From an uncultured Sphingomonas sp. (GTDB taxonomy: Bacteria; Pseudomonadota; Alphaproteobacteria; Sphingomonadales; Sphingomonadaceae): a stretch of 64,000 bases of DNA. Position 1 is the first letter of the stretch; every line of letters begins with the position of its first letter. The DNA lies in NCBI RefSeq assembly GCF_936927845.1, contig NZ_CAKZHV010000003.1, positions 1 to 64,000 on the forward strand, given 5' to 3'. Below the pieces are notes generated by a model. The model searched no databases. It had not been told where the DNA came from and worked only from the letters and a program-made list of their open reading frames with translations. Both the position numbers and the translations under genes were made by a program. This document shows positions 26,291-36,701 of the stretch, piece after piece.

Positions 26291-26344
26291 GTAGATGCTC
26301 CAACAGGGCGCGGCAGGACGGATCGCCCGCGCAGATGGCGTTCG

Positions 26345-26451
26345 CGGTAGCCAAGCACTCCGCCTGTCGCAACCGTTGTGGGCCGTTCGCGCGCGACGAC
26401 GGCGCGGATCGGTGCTCGATCACGCCCCTCCCCAACGCCGGTTGGCTACCG
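26345..26451. repeat. Widely spaced inverted repeat in a divergent intergenic region
   Basis: Perfect 10-bp arms CGGTAGCCAA (26345-26354) and TTGGCTACCG (26442-26451), 87 bp apart, in the 214-bp gap between the kinase and the EI24 gene. Could be paired regulator sites or chance; no coding potential seen between them. Confidence 0.35.
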
Positions 26452-26504
26452 AGTGGTCGGCGGCGGGCGTTGACGCACGCACCCCGGCCCGCGATCCTCG
26501 TGTC

Positions 26505-27173
26505 ATGATCCGCGCGCTGCTGCTCTCGCTCGCCCAACTCGGTGATCCCGCGATCCGGAGCGTGCTCGCCAAGTCGCTGGGCGTAACGCTCGCGATCTTC
26601 GCCGCGCTGGGTGCGCTGACGTGGTGGGGGCTCGACACCGCGCTGGCGGGCTGGCGCTATCACGGCGCACTGGCGGGCGTGGCGGCGAGCGCCCTGACGG
26701 TGCTCGCGCTGTGGCTGCTGTTCCGCGCGGTGGCAGTGCTGGTCGTGGGCGTGTTTGCCGACGACGTGGTCGCCGCGGTCGAGCGGCGGCATTATCCCGC
26801 CGCGCTGGCGAGCGCACGTGCGGTCCCGCTGCACCGGTCGGTGCGGATGGGGCTCGGCTCGGCGGCGCGCTTCCTGCTCGTTAATCTGGTCATGACGCCG
26901 ATCTATCTCGCGCTCTTGGTGACCGGCGTCGGTACCGCGGCGGCGTTCTTCATCGTCAACTCGTGGCTGCTCGGGCGCGACCTGACCGACATGGTGGCGA
27001 GCCGGCATCTGCCGGGTGCGGCGATGCGCGACTGGCACACGGCGAACGTCGGCGGGCGCTTTCTGCTGGGGCTTGCGGGAACGGGGCTGTTCGTGGTTCC
27101 GGTGGTCAACCTGCTCGCCCCCGTGCTCGGCGCGGCGATGGCGACCCATCTGTTCCACAGGACGCGACCATGA
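26505..27173 (+). CDS. EI24-domain (CysZ-like) membrane protein
   Basis: 222 residues with about six hydrophobic helices and no signal peptide. The N-terminal LAQLGDPAIRSVLAKSLG and the internal NLVMTPIYLALLVTGVG and GRDLTDMV regions match the EI24 domain family, which includes the sulfate transporter CysZ. Substrate here unknown and no sulfur genes are adjacent. The stop overlaps the following lipoprotein gene start (ATGA). Confidence 0.82.
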   Translation: MIRALLLSLAQLGDPAIRSVLAKSLGVTLAIFAALGALTWWGLDTALAGWRYHGALAGVAASALTVLALWLLFRAVAVLVVGVFADDVVAAVERRHYPAALASARAVPLHRSVRMGLGSAARFLLVNLVMTPIYLALLVTGVGTAAAFFIVNSWLLGRDLTDMVASRHLPGAAMRDWHTANVGGRFLLGLAGTGLFVVPVVNLLAPVLGAAMATHLFHRTRP

Positions 27174-27523
27174 TCCGCCGCTTGCTCCCCCTGGCCCTAG
27201 CCCCGCTCGCCGCCTGCGGTCCGCAAGGACTAGCCCCGCCGCCCGCGCTCAGCAGCGCGCCGTCACAGGCGAACCTGCCCGTGATGGGACAGGATGCCGC
27301 GGGGCTCGTCCGCCTTTTCGGCAATCCGGATGCCGACGTACGCGAAGGCACCGCGCGAAAGCTCCAGTTCGAGAGCGCGATCTGCGTACTCGACGCCTAT
27401 CTCTACCCTAAGGGCAGCGGTGAGCAGCGCGTCACCTGGGTCGACGCGCGCCAGCGCGACGGCAGCCCGATCGACCGCGCGAGCTGCATCGCTGCCCTGT
27501 CGCGCCGCGACGGCGGCAAGTAG
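27170..27523 (+). CDS. Putative lipoprotein
   Basis: 117 residues: signal peptide MIRRLLPLALAPLAAC with a lipobox, then a Pro-rich linker and a small domain with LVRLFGNPDADVREGTARKLQF, a SmpA/BamE-like helix pattern, and two Cys (AICVLDAYLYP, RASCIAAL) that could form a disulfide. Sphingomonad genomes carry similar proteins; function unknown. Overlaps the EI24 gene and is followed by a small hairpin. Confidence 0.72.
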   Translation: MIRRLLPLALAPLAACGPQGLAPPPALSSAPSQANLPVMGQDAAGLVRLFGNPDADVREGTARKLQFESAICVLDAYLYPKGSGEQRVTWVDARQRDGSPIDRASCIAALSRRDGGK

Positions 27524-27540
27524 CGCTTCCGGCCGAAGCG
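27524..27540 (+). terminator. Short hairpin after the lipoprotein gene
   Basis: CGCTTC-CGGCC-GAAGCG, a perfect 6-bp stem right after the stop. No T tract, so termination is only suggested. Confidence 0.35.
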
Positions 27541-27580
27541 ACGGCGCGCTACCACCGCACCGACACAAGGGGGCGCGTGC

Positions 27581-28498
27581 GTGGCAGGGGATTGGGCGGT
27601 CACCGCCGAAGGATTGGTTAAGCGCTTCGGCGAGCGCCGCGTGGTCGACGGCGTCGACCTGATCGTGCCCGCGGGCGCGATCTACGGCGTGCTCGGGCCC
27701 AATGGCGCGGGTAAGACGACGACGCTGCGCATGCTGCTCGGCATCATCGAGCCCGATAAGGGGCACCGCACGCTGCTCGGCCATGCGCAGCCGCAGGACG
27801 CGAGCGACCAGGTCGGCTACCTGCCCGAGGAGCGCGGGCTCTACCCCGCGATGAAGGCGCGCGAGGCGATCGCGTTTATGGGGGCGCTGCGCGGGCTCGA
27901 CTGGCGCACCGGCCGGTCGCGCGCGGGCGAGATGCTGGAGGCCGCCGGGCTCGGCCACGCCGCCGACGAGAAGATCCGCAAATTGTCGAAAGGCATGGCG
28001 CAGCTCGTCCAGCTGCTCGGCTCGGTCGTCCATCAACCCAAGTTGATCGTGCTCGACGAACCCTTCTCCGGGCTCGATCCGGTCAACCAGGAACGGCTCG
28101 AACGGCTGATCGTCGCCGAGCGCGATCGCGGCGCGACGATCCTGTTTTCCACCCACATCATGGCCCACGCGCAGCGGCTGTGCGACCGGCTAGCGGTGAT
28201 CGCGGGCGGCAAGCGGCGCTTCGAGGGCACGGTCGAGGAAGCGCGCGCACTCCTGCCGCAACAGGTCCACTATGTGCCGCATCATCCGGGCCCCGACATC
28301 GCCCGCGCGCTGCCCGCCGACGCGCGCGCCGACGGCGACGGCTGGCGCTTCACGTTGCCGGCGGATGGGATCGAGCAGACGCTCAAGCATCTGATCGACG
28401 CCGGGCACGGCATCTCGGGCCTGTCGATTGAGCGTCCCGGACTGCACGAGGCGTTCGTCCGCATCGTCGGGGCCGACGCGGCGGAGGCAGCACGATGA
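27581..28498 (+). CDS. ABC transporter ATP-binding protein (NatA/CcmA type)
   Basis: 305 residues from a GTG start. Walker A GPNGAGKTT (39-47), signature LSKGM followed by an MAQLVQLL stretch instead of the canonical LSGGQ, as in NatA-like ATPases, Walker B LIVLDEPFSGLDP and a switch His in FSTHIM. The C-terminal 90 residues form the regulatory extension seen in drug and sodium exporters. Its stop overlaps the permease start, giving a two-gene exporter. Substrate unknown. Confidence 0.92.
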   Translation: MAGDWAVTAEGLVKRFGERRVVDGVDLIVPAGAIYGVLGPNGAGKTTTLRMLLGIIEPDKGHRTLLGHAQPQDASDQVGYLPEERGLYPAMKAREAIAFMGALRGLDWRTGRSRAGEMLEAAGLGHAADEKIRKLSKGMAQLVQLLGSVVHQPKLIVLDEPFSGLDPVNQERLERLIVAERDRGATILFSTHIMAHAQRLCDRLAVIAGGKRRFEGTVEEARALLPQQVHYVPHHPGPDIARALPADARADGDGWRFTLPADGIEQTLKHLIDAGHGISGLSIERPGLHEAFVRIVGADAAEAAR

Positions 28499-29706
28499 GC
28501 AGATTTCGACGCCAGCTGCGCCAGACGCTGACGATCGCGCGGCGCGACTTTATCGCCACCGTGTTCACCCCGATCTTCCTGCTGTTCCTGTTCGCGCCGC
28601 TGATCATGAGCTCGTTCGGCGCGATCGGCGGATTGGGCGCGGCCAATGCGGCGGACGGATCGTCCGACAAGCAGCGCATGGTGCTGGTGATGCCCGTCGC
28701 CGAGGCACGGCTGGTGCGCACCGCCGACGAGCAATTGCGCGCGACCTTCCCGCGCGACGCCGCCCCGCCGACGATCGTCGTGGTGTCGGACGCGGTCGAA
28801 CCGCGCAGCCAGCTCGAACGCCGCGACTTCGACGTGTCGGCGGTGATGCAGGGACCGCTCGACCGTCCCGCGATCCTCTACGCCGCGAACAACCGCCGCG
28901 ACGCGCGCTATCTGTCCGCGCTCGCCGATGTCGCGCTGCGCCGCCACGCGACCGGCGACGCGCGCATCTCCATGCCGACGATCGAGCAGGTGCGCGTGTC
29001 CTCGCCGTCGCTCGGCGGGCGCAAGACCGCCGCCTTCTTCGCGGTGTTCGGTATCTTCTTCCTGACCTTGTTCCTCTCGGGGCAGGTCGTCGGCACGATG
29101 GCGGAGGAGCGCAACAACAAGGTGATCGAGGTACTCGCCGCCGCCGTGCCACTCGAATCGGTGTTCCTGGGCAAGCTGCTCGGCATGTTCGGCGTCGCGG
29201 TGCTGTTCGTCGGCTTCTGGGGCACTGTGATCAGCCAGATCGGGCAGTTCCTCCCTGCCGACCTCGGCGCGCAGGCGGCGCAGCTCGTCCCCGCGGTCGG
29301 GCTCGGCTGGTTCGTGCTCCTGTTCGCGGCTTATTTCACCACCGCCTATCTGCTGCTCGGCGCAGTGTTCTTGGGCGTCGGTGCGCAGGCCTCGACGATG
29401 CGCGAGATCCAGATGCTGTCGCTGCCGATCACCGTCATCCAGGTCGGCATGTTCGCACTTTCCAGCGCCGCGGCGTCGCACCCGGGCAGCTGGATCGCGA
29501 CCGCGGCCGAGCTGTTCCCGCTCTCCTCACCCTTCGCGATGGCGGGGCACGCGGCGAACCGGCCCGAGTTGTGGCCGCACGTTGCGGCGCTGGCGTGGCA
29601 GTTGCTGTGGGTGTCGATCTTCATCATGGTCGGCGCGCGGCTGTTCCGGCGCGGAGTGCTGCAATCGGCGAGCAGCAAACCTGCGTGGCGGCGGCTGTTC
29701 GGATAA
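28495..29706 (+). CDS. ABC-2 type permease (NatB-like)
   Basis: 403 residues starting in an ATGA overlap with the ATPase gene. Topology is the ABC-2 exporter pattern: one N-terminal helix (about 18-38), a large periplasmic domain, then five or six C-terminal helices. MAEERNNKVIEVLAAAVPLESVFLGKLLG is the conserved cytoplasmic loop that contacts the ATPase. Together they likely export a small molecule or ion (NatAB family exports sodium); exact cargo unknown. Confidence 0.9.
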   Translation: MSRFRRQLRQTLTIARRDFIATVFTPIFLLFLFAPLIMSSFGAIGGLGAANAADGSSDKQRMVLVMPVAEARLVRTADEQLRATFPRDAAPPTIVVVSDAVEPRSQLERRDFDVSAVMQGPLDRPAILYAANNRRDARYLSALADVALRRHATGDARISMPTIEQVRVSSPSLGGRKTAAFFAVFGIFFLTLFLSGQVVGTMAEERNNKVIEVLAAAVPLESVFLGKLLGMFGVAVLFVGFWGTVISQIGQFLPADLGAQAAQLVPAVGLGWFVLLFAAYFTTAYLLLGAVFLGVGAQASTMREIQMLSLPITVIQVGMFALSSAAASHPGSWIATAAELFPLSSPFAMAGHAANRPELWPHVAALAWQLLWVSIFIMVGARLFRRGVLQSASSKPAWRRLFG

Positions 29707-29716
29707 CGAAACGCTA

Positions 29717-29740
29717 TTGACAGCCATGTCAGTTAGGTTT
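29717..29740 (+). promoter_or_regulatory. Promoter -35-like box overlapping a palindromic operator candidate
   Basis: TTGACA at 29717-29722, a perfect -35 consensus, overlaps the inverted repeat TGACA-GCCA-TGTCA (29718-29731). No strong -10 is seen; at 17 bp spacing there is only TTCTCT. The palindrome resembles operators of TetR-type repressors, so it may control the P450 gene starting at 29769. Confidence 0.5.
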
Positions 29741-29768
29741 TCTCTCGCAACCAAATAGGAGAGACCCG

Positions 29769-31007
29769 ATGGCCACGCTGTTGAGAGAGGCTGCACCCGC
29801 GATCGACCCGTTCGACGTGAGCAGGCCCGAGCTGTACCGCGACGACACTTGGGGTGAGCCGTTCCGCCGGCTTCGCGCCGAGGCACCGGTGCACAAGGTC
29901 GAGCATTCCGAATTCGGCCCCTATTGGTCGGTGTCGACCTACAAGCCGATCGTCGAGGTCGAGTCGCTGCCCGACCTGTATTCGTCCGAGGTCGGCGGGT
30001 TCACGATCGCGCCGTTCCTGAACGACGGCAGCGAGGTGCGCATGCCGATGTTCATCGGCCGCGACCGCCCGATCCACACCGGGCAGCGCCGCACGGTCGC
30101 CCCCGCCTTCACGCCGAGCGAGATGGTGCGGATGACGGGCGACATTCGCCGCCGTACCGCCGAGATCCTTGATGCGCTTCCCTACGGCGAGCAGTTCGAC
30201 TGGGTCGACCGGGTCTCGATCGAGCTGACGACGCAGATGCTCGCGATCCTCTTCGACTTTCCGTGGGCGGACCGGCGCAAGCTGACCGAATGGTCCGACT
30301 GGGCCGGCGACATCGAGATCATCAAGAACGAGGCCCTGCGCGAGCAGCGGCTCGGCAAAATCTATGAAATGGGCGCCTATTTCCAAGGGCTGTGGAACGC
30401 CAAGGTCAATGCCGAGCCGACGCCCGACCTGATCAGCATGATGATCCATTCCGATGCGATGGGGCAGATGGATGCCAATGAATTCATGGGCAACCTCATC
30501 CTGCTGATCGTCGGCGGCAACGACACCACGCGCAACACGATGAGCGGCCTTGTCTACGCGCTCGACAAATTCCCCGACGAGCGTGCCAAGCTGGAGGCGG
30601 ATACCGGCCTGATCGGCAACGCGACCAGCGAGATCATCCGCTGGCAGACCCCGCTCGCGCACATGGGCCGTACCGCGACCGCCGATACCGAACTCGCCGG
30701 ACAGCGGATCGCCGCGGGCGACAAGGTGGTGATGTGGTACATCTCCGCCAACCGCGACGAGAGCGTGTTCGGCGACAATGCCGACGCCTTCCAGGTCGAT
30801 CGCGCCAATGCGCGCCGGCACCTCGCCTTTGGACACGGCATCCATCGCTGCGTCGGCGCGCGGCTGGCCGAGTTGCAGGTGTCGATCCTGCTGGAAGAAA
30901 TGGCAGCACGGCGGATGCGCGTGAACGTCGTGGGTGAGCCCGCGCGCGTCGCCGCCTGTTTCGTCCACGGCTATCGCTCGCTGCCGGTCGAACTGTCGCG
31001 CTATTGA
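29769..31007 (+). CDS. Cytochrome P450, CYP153-like
   Basis: 412-residue soluble P450. The haem ligand is Cys361 in FGHGIHRCVGARLAELQ; the oxygen-activating I-helix is LLIVGGNDTTRNTM; the E-x-x-R pair is in SEIIRWQ. The GGNDTTRN and MGRTATADTEL segments are characteristic of CYP153, whose members hydroxylate the terminal carbon of alkanes or fatty acids. No ferredoxin or ferredoxin reductase is adjacent, so electron donors must be elsewhere. AGGAGA precedes the ATG. Substrate inference is by family only. Confidence 0.92.
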   Translation: MATLLREAAPAIDPFDVSRPELYRDDTWGEPFRRLRAEAPVHKVEHSEFGPYWSVSTYKPIVEVESLPDLYSSEVGGFTIAPFLNDGSEVRMPMFIGRDRPIHTGQRRTVAPAFTPSEMVRMTGDIRRRTAEILDALPYGEQFDWVDRVSIELTTQMLAILFDFPWADRRKLTEWSDWAGDIEIIKNEALREQRLGKIYEMGAYFQGLWNAKVNAEPTPDLISMMIHSDAMGQMDANEFMGNLILLIVGGNDTTRNTMSGLVYALDKFPDERAKLEADTGLIGNATSEIIRWQTPLAHMGRTATADTELAGQRIAAGDKVVMWYISANRDESVFGDNADAFQVDRANARRHLAFGHGIHRCVGARLAELQVSILLEEMAARRMRVNVVGEPARVAACFVHGYRSLPVELSRY

Positions 31008-31065
31008 GGGCTTGAGCCGGCGTCCGTTGCGGCTACCATCGCTGTCGAAAGCGGGGGCTTTGCAC

Positions 31066-32166
31066 ATGGATCTGGAAGAAGCGGCGGCGGATGTGATGAC
31101 CGGGGCTGCGTTCGCGCACGCGGTCGAACCGCGCGGGGGCACGTACGCACTGGCCGGCCATCACGGCGGTGAGCACGAGCACGGTCTGTGCCTCAACTGC
31201 GGCACCGCGCTCATCGACGCGCACTGCCATCGTTGCGGGCAGGCGGGCCACGTCCACCGTACCGCGGGCGCATTCTTCCACGACGTGCTCCACGGCGTGT
31301 TCCACTTCGAGGGCAAGGCATGGCGCACGCTGCCGATGCTGGTGCGTCATCCGGGCGCGCTGACGCGGCGCTACGTGGCGGGCGAGCGGGCGCGCTTCGT
31401 GTCGCCGATCGCGCTGTTCCTGTTTTCGGTCTTCCTGCTGTTCGCGGTGCTGGCGCAATTGCCGATGTTCCACTTCAGCGACAATGCGCTGCTGAAACCG
31501 GGCGCGGGGTTGAGCGAGGTACAGGCAAAGGTCGCGTCGGAGCAGCAGGCGACCAGTGCGGCACTCGCGGACCTGTGTGCCACCCTCGCTGAGCAACAAC
31601 GCGCCGCCACTCCCGACGCCGCCGCGATCCGCCGGGTCGCGCGCCGCATCGCGGAGGAACAGCAGAAACTCGACGGCCTCCGCACCGCTGAGCGCGTCCT
31701 GCCGCAACCCAGGACGCAGGCGCACGATCCCGAGGACTGGATCGGCGCCATGGTGGAACACGCCAAGGAGAATCCCCAGCTGCTGCTCTACAAGCTGAAA
31801 AGCAGCGGCTACAAATACAGTTGGGCGCTGATCCCGCTTTCGCTGCCCTTTCTGTGGCTCCTGTTCCCGTTCAGCCGCCGCTTCGGCTTCTACGACCATG
31901 CGGTGTTCGCGACCTATTCGCTGACGTTCATGTCGCTGCTGACGATCGCGGCGGCCTTGCTCATCACCGCCGGCGCACCGTCGCTGCTCGTCGTCGTCGG
32001 CGCGCTCGTCGGGGCGGTGGTGCACATCTACAAGCAGTTGAAGGGCGCCTATTCGCTCAGCCGCGGCGGGGCGCTGGTGCGAACATTGGTGCTCACCACC
32101 TTCATCTGCTGGGCGATCGTGCCGCTATTTCTGACAGGCCTGCTCTACCTGGGACTCGCCGACTGA
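31066..32166 (+). CDS. DUF3667 membrane protein with N-terminal zinc-ribbon
   Basis: 366 residues. The N-terminal zinc-ribbon CLNCGTALIDAHCHRCGQ is followed by the conserved FFHDVLHGVFHFEGKAWRTL and FLFSVFLL helix. A coiled coil of about 70 residues with many Glu/Gln/Ala precedes four more membrane helices at the C-terminus. This matches the DUF3667 family of inner-membrane proteins; function unknown. The start is an ATG at 31066; earlier open frame overlaps the P450 gene. Confidence 0.82.
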   Translation: MDLEEAAADVMTGAAFAHAVEPRGGTYALAGHHGGEHEHGLCLNCGTALIDAHCHRCGQAGHVHRTAGAFFHDVLHGVFHFEGKAWRTLPMLVRHPGALTRRYVAGERARFVSPIALFLFSVFLLFAVLAQLPMFHFSDNALLKPGAGLSEVQAKVASEQQATSAALADLCATLAEQQRAATPDAAAIRRVARRIAEEQQKLDGLRTAERVLPQPRTQAHDPEDWIGAMVEHAKENPQLLLYKLKSSGYKYSWALIPLSLPFLWLLFPFSRRFGFYDHAVFATYSLTFMSLLTIAAALLITAGAPSLLVVVGALVGAVVHIYKQLKGAYSLSRGGALVRTLVLTTFICWAIVPLFLTGLLYLGLAD

Positions 32167-32232
32167 TCTCGCGCAACCTGTGGCGGGTCACTGCGTTACC
32201 GAACGCACCATTCACCCAGGGAGAATAGTACC

Positions 32233-32547
32233 ATGCGTAAGTTCCTGCTTACTCTGGCGGCAGCCGGGCTCGCGATCCCGACGGCTGCGGTCGTCGCGCC
32301 GACCCACAAGGCCGAGGCGCGTGAATATCGTGGCAAGTCGTACAAGCACCGCCGCAATCGTCGCGGCGAGCGCCGCTGCCGGTATTCGAGCGGAACGACC
32401 GGTCTCGTCGCGGGCGGCGTCGGTGGCGCGGTGCTCGGCAATGCGGTCGGCGGCGGTCTGCTCGGCACGGTTGCGGGCGGCGCTGCGGGTGCGCTCGGCG
32501 GTCGCGCGATCGATCGCAGCATTACCGCGGACAAACGTTGCCGCTGA
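32233..32547 (+). CDS. Glycine-zipper surface-type protein
   Basis: 104 residues: signal peptide (LLTLAAAGLAIPTAAVVA), a very basic Arg/Tyr segment, then a glycine-zipper stretch (GLVAGGVGGAVLGNAVGGGLLG) typical of outer-membrane or periplasmic glycine-zipper domains. Two Cys frame the zipper. Similar proteins are common in sphingomonads; role unknown. A strong terminator follows, so it is monocistronic. Confidence 0.8.
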   Translation: MRKFLLTLAAAGLAIPTAAVVAPTHKAEAREYRGKSYKHRRNRRGERRCRYSSGTTGLVAGGVGGAVLGNAVGGGLLGTVAGGAAGALGGRAIDRSITADKRCR

Positions 32548-32586
32548 CGTGACATGACCGCCGCGCTGCGCGGGCGGTGAAATCAA

Positions 32587-32630
32587 AAGAGCCGCGGAAA
32601 GGTCTGTCCTTTCCGCGACTCTTCGTTTTT
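32587..32630 (+). terminator. Intrinsic terminator after the glycine-zipper gene
   Basis: Sixteen-bp stem with one mismatch (AAGAGCCGCGGAAAGG paired with CCTTTCCGCGACTCTT), loop TCTGT, followed by CGTTTTT. It also sits at the end of the convergent ftsH gene and could act for both. Confidence 0.88.
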
Positions 32631-32647
32631 CTAACCGATGTGAACGA

Positions 32648-34627
<1,980 letters not shown>

Positions 34628-34691
34628 TCGGGAGCCTTTCGTCCGCGAATATGTAGGCGCACCTGGGTTAATGGCAATGGAACAAGACCAC

Positions 34692-35720
34692 TCACGCTGA
34701 TCGACGCGGCCGCGCCCTGGCGAAGTGCCAGACCGGTTCGTCGCGGGCATCGCGCCCTGCCCGGCACAGCACGTCGCCGAGCGTGATCGTGGCGCCGCGC
34801 ACGAGCGCGTCCACCGCGGCCGCTACAGCCGATCCGCGCGGATCGCTCGCGGGGTCCACCGCGGCGACGCAGCGCGCGACCAGGCGGCGCTGCAGATCGA
34901 ACGGCAGTCCGGCCGGCGACAGCGTCACCGCGGCGTCCTCGACGCGGCATCGCTCGTGCCACAAGCACGTCGCCGTCCAGTCGAGCGCTTCCTCCGCATC
35001 GGCGAGCGCGCGCGCGCTGCGCGACCAACCTTCCGCCTCGATCCAGGCCGCGTCGCCGATCGCGCTGCGCAGCCGCGCGCGGTCGAAACGGGCGTCGCGG
35101 TTGCTCGGGTCATCCACGGGAACGATGCCGCAGGTGGCAACGACCGCGGCAAGCTCGGCGCGTCGCCACGCCAGCAGCGGACGAACAATGCCGTCGCTCC
35201 GCGCGCGCACGCCAGCCATGCCTGCCAGCCCTGCGCCGCGGTTGAGCCGCATGACCAGCGTTTCGACCTGATCATCGGCGTGGTGCGCGGTGGCGATCGC
35301 CGCGGCGCCGATCCCCTCGGCATGCGTGCGAAGCAACGCGTAGCGCAAGGCGCGTGCCCGTGCCGACACGTTGCGGGTGCGCCCGTCGCGCTCGGGCAGC
35401 CTGCCGGTCAGCACCGCGTGCGGCACGCCGAGCGTCGAACAAAGCCGCGCGACCCACGCCGCCTCGCCCGCCGCCTCGGGGCGAAGGCCGTGGTCGACCG
35501 TCGCCGCGACACAACGTGCGCCCAGCACCTGACGCGCCAGCAGCAGCAGCGCCACACTGTCGGGTCCACCTGAAACGGCAATCAGCAGTGGGCACTCCGA
35601 CGCCGGCGACGCGCGCGCGAGATCGTCGGCGAAGCGTACGACCGCCGCCTGGTCGGGCGCGCGCGGCGGCTTCAGCGCGCGATTACTTGCACTTGGCGGC
35701 GATGCGTGCCTTGGCCACAT
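34692..35720 (-). CDS. tilS: tRNA(Ile)-lysidine synthetase
   Basis: 342 residues. It adds lysine to the wobble cytidine of the CAU anticodon tRNA-Ile so that it reads AUA codons. The N-type ATP pyrophosphatase P-loop is SGGPDS (50-55); VDHGLRPEA and ATAHHADDQVETLVMRLNRG complete the catalytic domain. The C-terminal domain is short and Ala/Arg-rich. The start at 35720 overlaps the end of cpoB by 38 bp; a later start would remove the overlap. Confidence 0.93.
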   Translation of the reverse strand: MWPRHASPPSASNRALKPPRAPDQAAVVRFADDLARASPASECPLLIAVSGGPDSVALLLLARQVLGARCVAATVDHGLRPEAAGEAAWVARLCSTLGVPHAVLTGRLPERDGRTRNVSARARALRYALLRTHAEGIGAAAIATAHHADDQVETLVMRLNRGAGLAGMAGVRARSDGIVRPLLAWRRAELAAVVATCGIVPVDDPSNRDARFDRARLRSAIGDAAWIEAEGWSRSARALADAEEALDWTATCLWHERCRVEDAAVTLSPAGLPFDLQRRLVARCVAAVDPASDPRGSAVAAAVDALVRGATITLGDVLCRAGRDARDEPVWHFARARPRRSA

Positions 35721-36630
35721 CGGCCTTCATGCCGGCGGAAATCTTGTCGCCGTACACGTCGGTCAGCTCGCCGTAGACCTTGCACGCATCCGCGGGCTTG
35801 TTGAGCTTGGTCAGCGCCTGCCCGAGATAATAAAGGCTGTCGGGCGCCCGCTCGCCTTCGGGAAACTTCTTGTAATTCTCATAAAAGGCGATCGAGGCGA
35901 GGCTGGGCTTGCCCTCGTCCAAATAGCTGCGACCGAGCAGGTTCTGCGCGTAGCTGGCGCGACGATGCTTGGGATAGGTCGCGACGACCTGCTTCAACTG
36001 CGCCTCGGCTTCGGGATATTTCTTGGCGGTGTAGAGCCGATAGCCGTAGGTGTAGGCGTCCTCGGCGGCATCGCCGGTGCTCGGCTTCTCGACACCGGTG
36101 ACCGCTGCCGCGCGCACCGGCTCGCTCGTGTCGCCGCGCGCATCCGCGGCCCTGCCCGGCGTCGTGTCGCCCGCGGCGCGTACCGCGCCGCGCGTCGGGG
36201 GAGCACTCGCCACCTCGCCCGCGTCCGCCTGGGCAGTCGGCGCGGCCGACAGTCGCGCGTCGGTCGCCTTCTTGTAAGCGGTGAACTGATCCTCGAGCTG
36301 GCGCAGGCGATATTGCGTCTGCTCGATCTGCCCGGTTATTGTCGCGATCTGCTGCTCGAGTGCAGTGACCCGGTTGGTCAGATCGGCGACCGGGCTGGTT
36401 GCGGGCACGCCGTTCGGCACGGCAGTCGTCGCCTCGGGTGAGATCTGCGGCTCGACCATCGCGCCCGCACCGCCGGGGAACACCTTGCGCTGCACCGCGC
36501 GCATCTCGCTCTCGAGCTTGCCGACGCGTCCCTCGACATTCGACTGCGCCGCGGCGGGCGCCCCCGCGACCACGAGCGCCGCTGCCGCCGCCGTCAGCGC
36601 GCCACCCGTTCCCAACCGATACCTGCTCAT
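35683..36630 (-). CDS. cpoB: Cell division coordinator CpoB / Tol-Pal YbgF
   Basis: 315 residues from MSRYRLGTGG (ATG 36630). Signal peptide with AQSNV cleavage region; a helical coiled-coil trimerisation part (about 80-140) with TALEQQIATITGQIEQTQYR; a Pro/Ala-rich linker; and a C-terminal TPR domain with AYTYGYRLYTAKKYPEAEAQ and LLGRSYLDEGKPSLAS. CpoB is a periplasmic factor that couples cell-wall synthesis to Tol-Pal constriction. Located between rodZ-like and tilS. No other tol genes here. Confidence 0.92.
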   Translation of the reverse strand: MSRYRLGTGGALTAAAAALVVAGAPAAAQSNVEGRVGKLESEMRAVQRKVFPGGAGAMVEPQISPEATTAVPNGVPATSPVADLTNRVTALEQQIATITGQIEQTQYRLRQLEDQFTAYKKATDARLSAAPTAQADAGEVASAPPTRGAVRAAGDTTPGRAADARGDTSEPVRAAAVTGVEKPSTGDAAEDAYTYGYRLYTAKKYPEAEAQLKQVVATYPKHRRASYAQNLLGRSYLDEGKPSLASIAFYENYKKFPEGERAPDSLYYLGQALTKLNKPADACKVYGELTDVYGDKISAGMKADVAKARIAAKCK

Positions 36631-36701
36631 GCGTCGCCCCCGACCCTCGATCATCATGCGTCGTAACTCGTTGATCGCACCTGTCTACACGCTGAAGCGC
36701 G

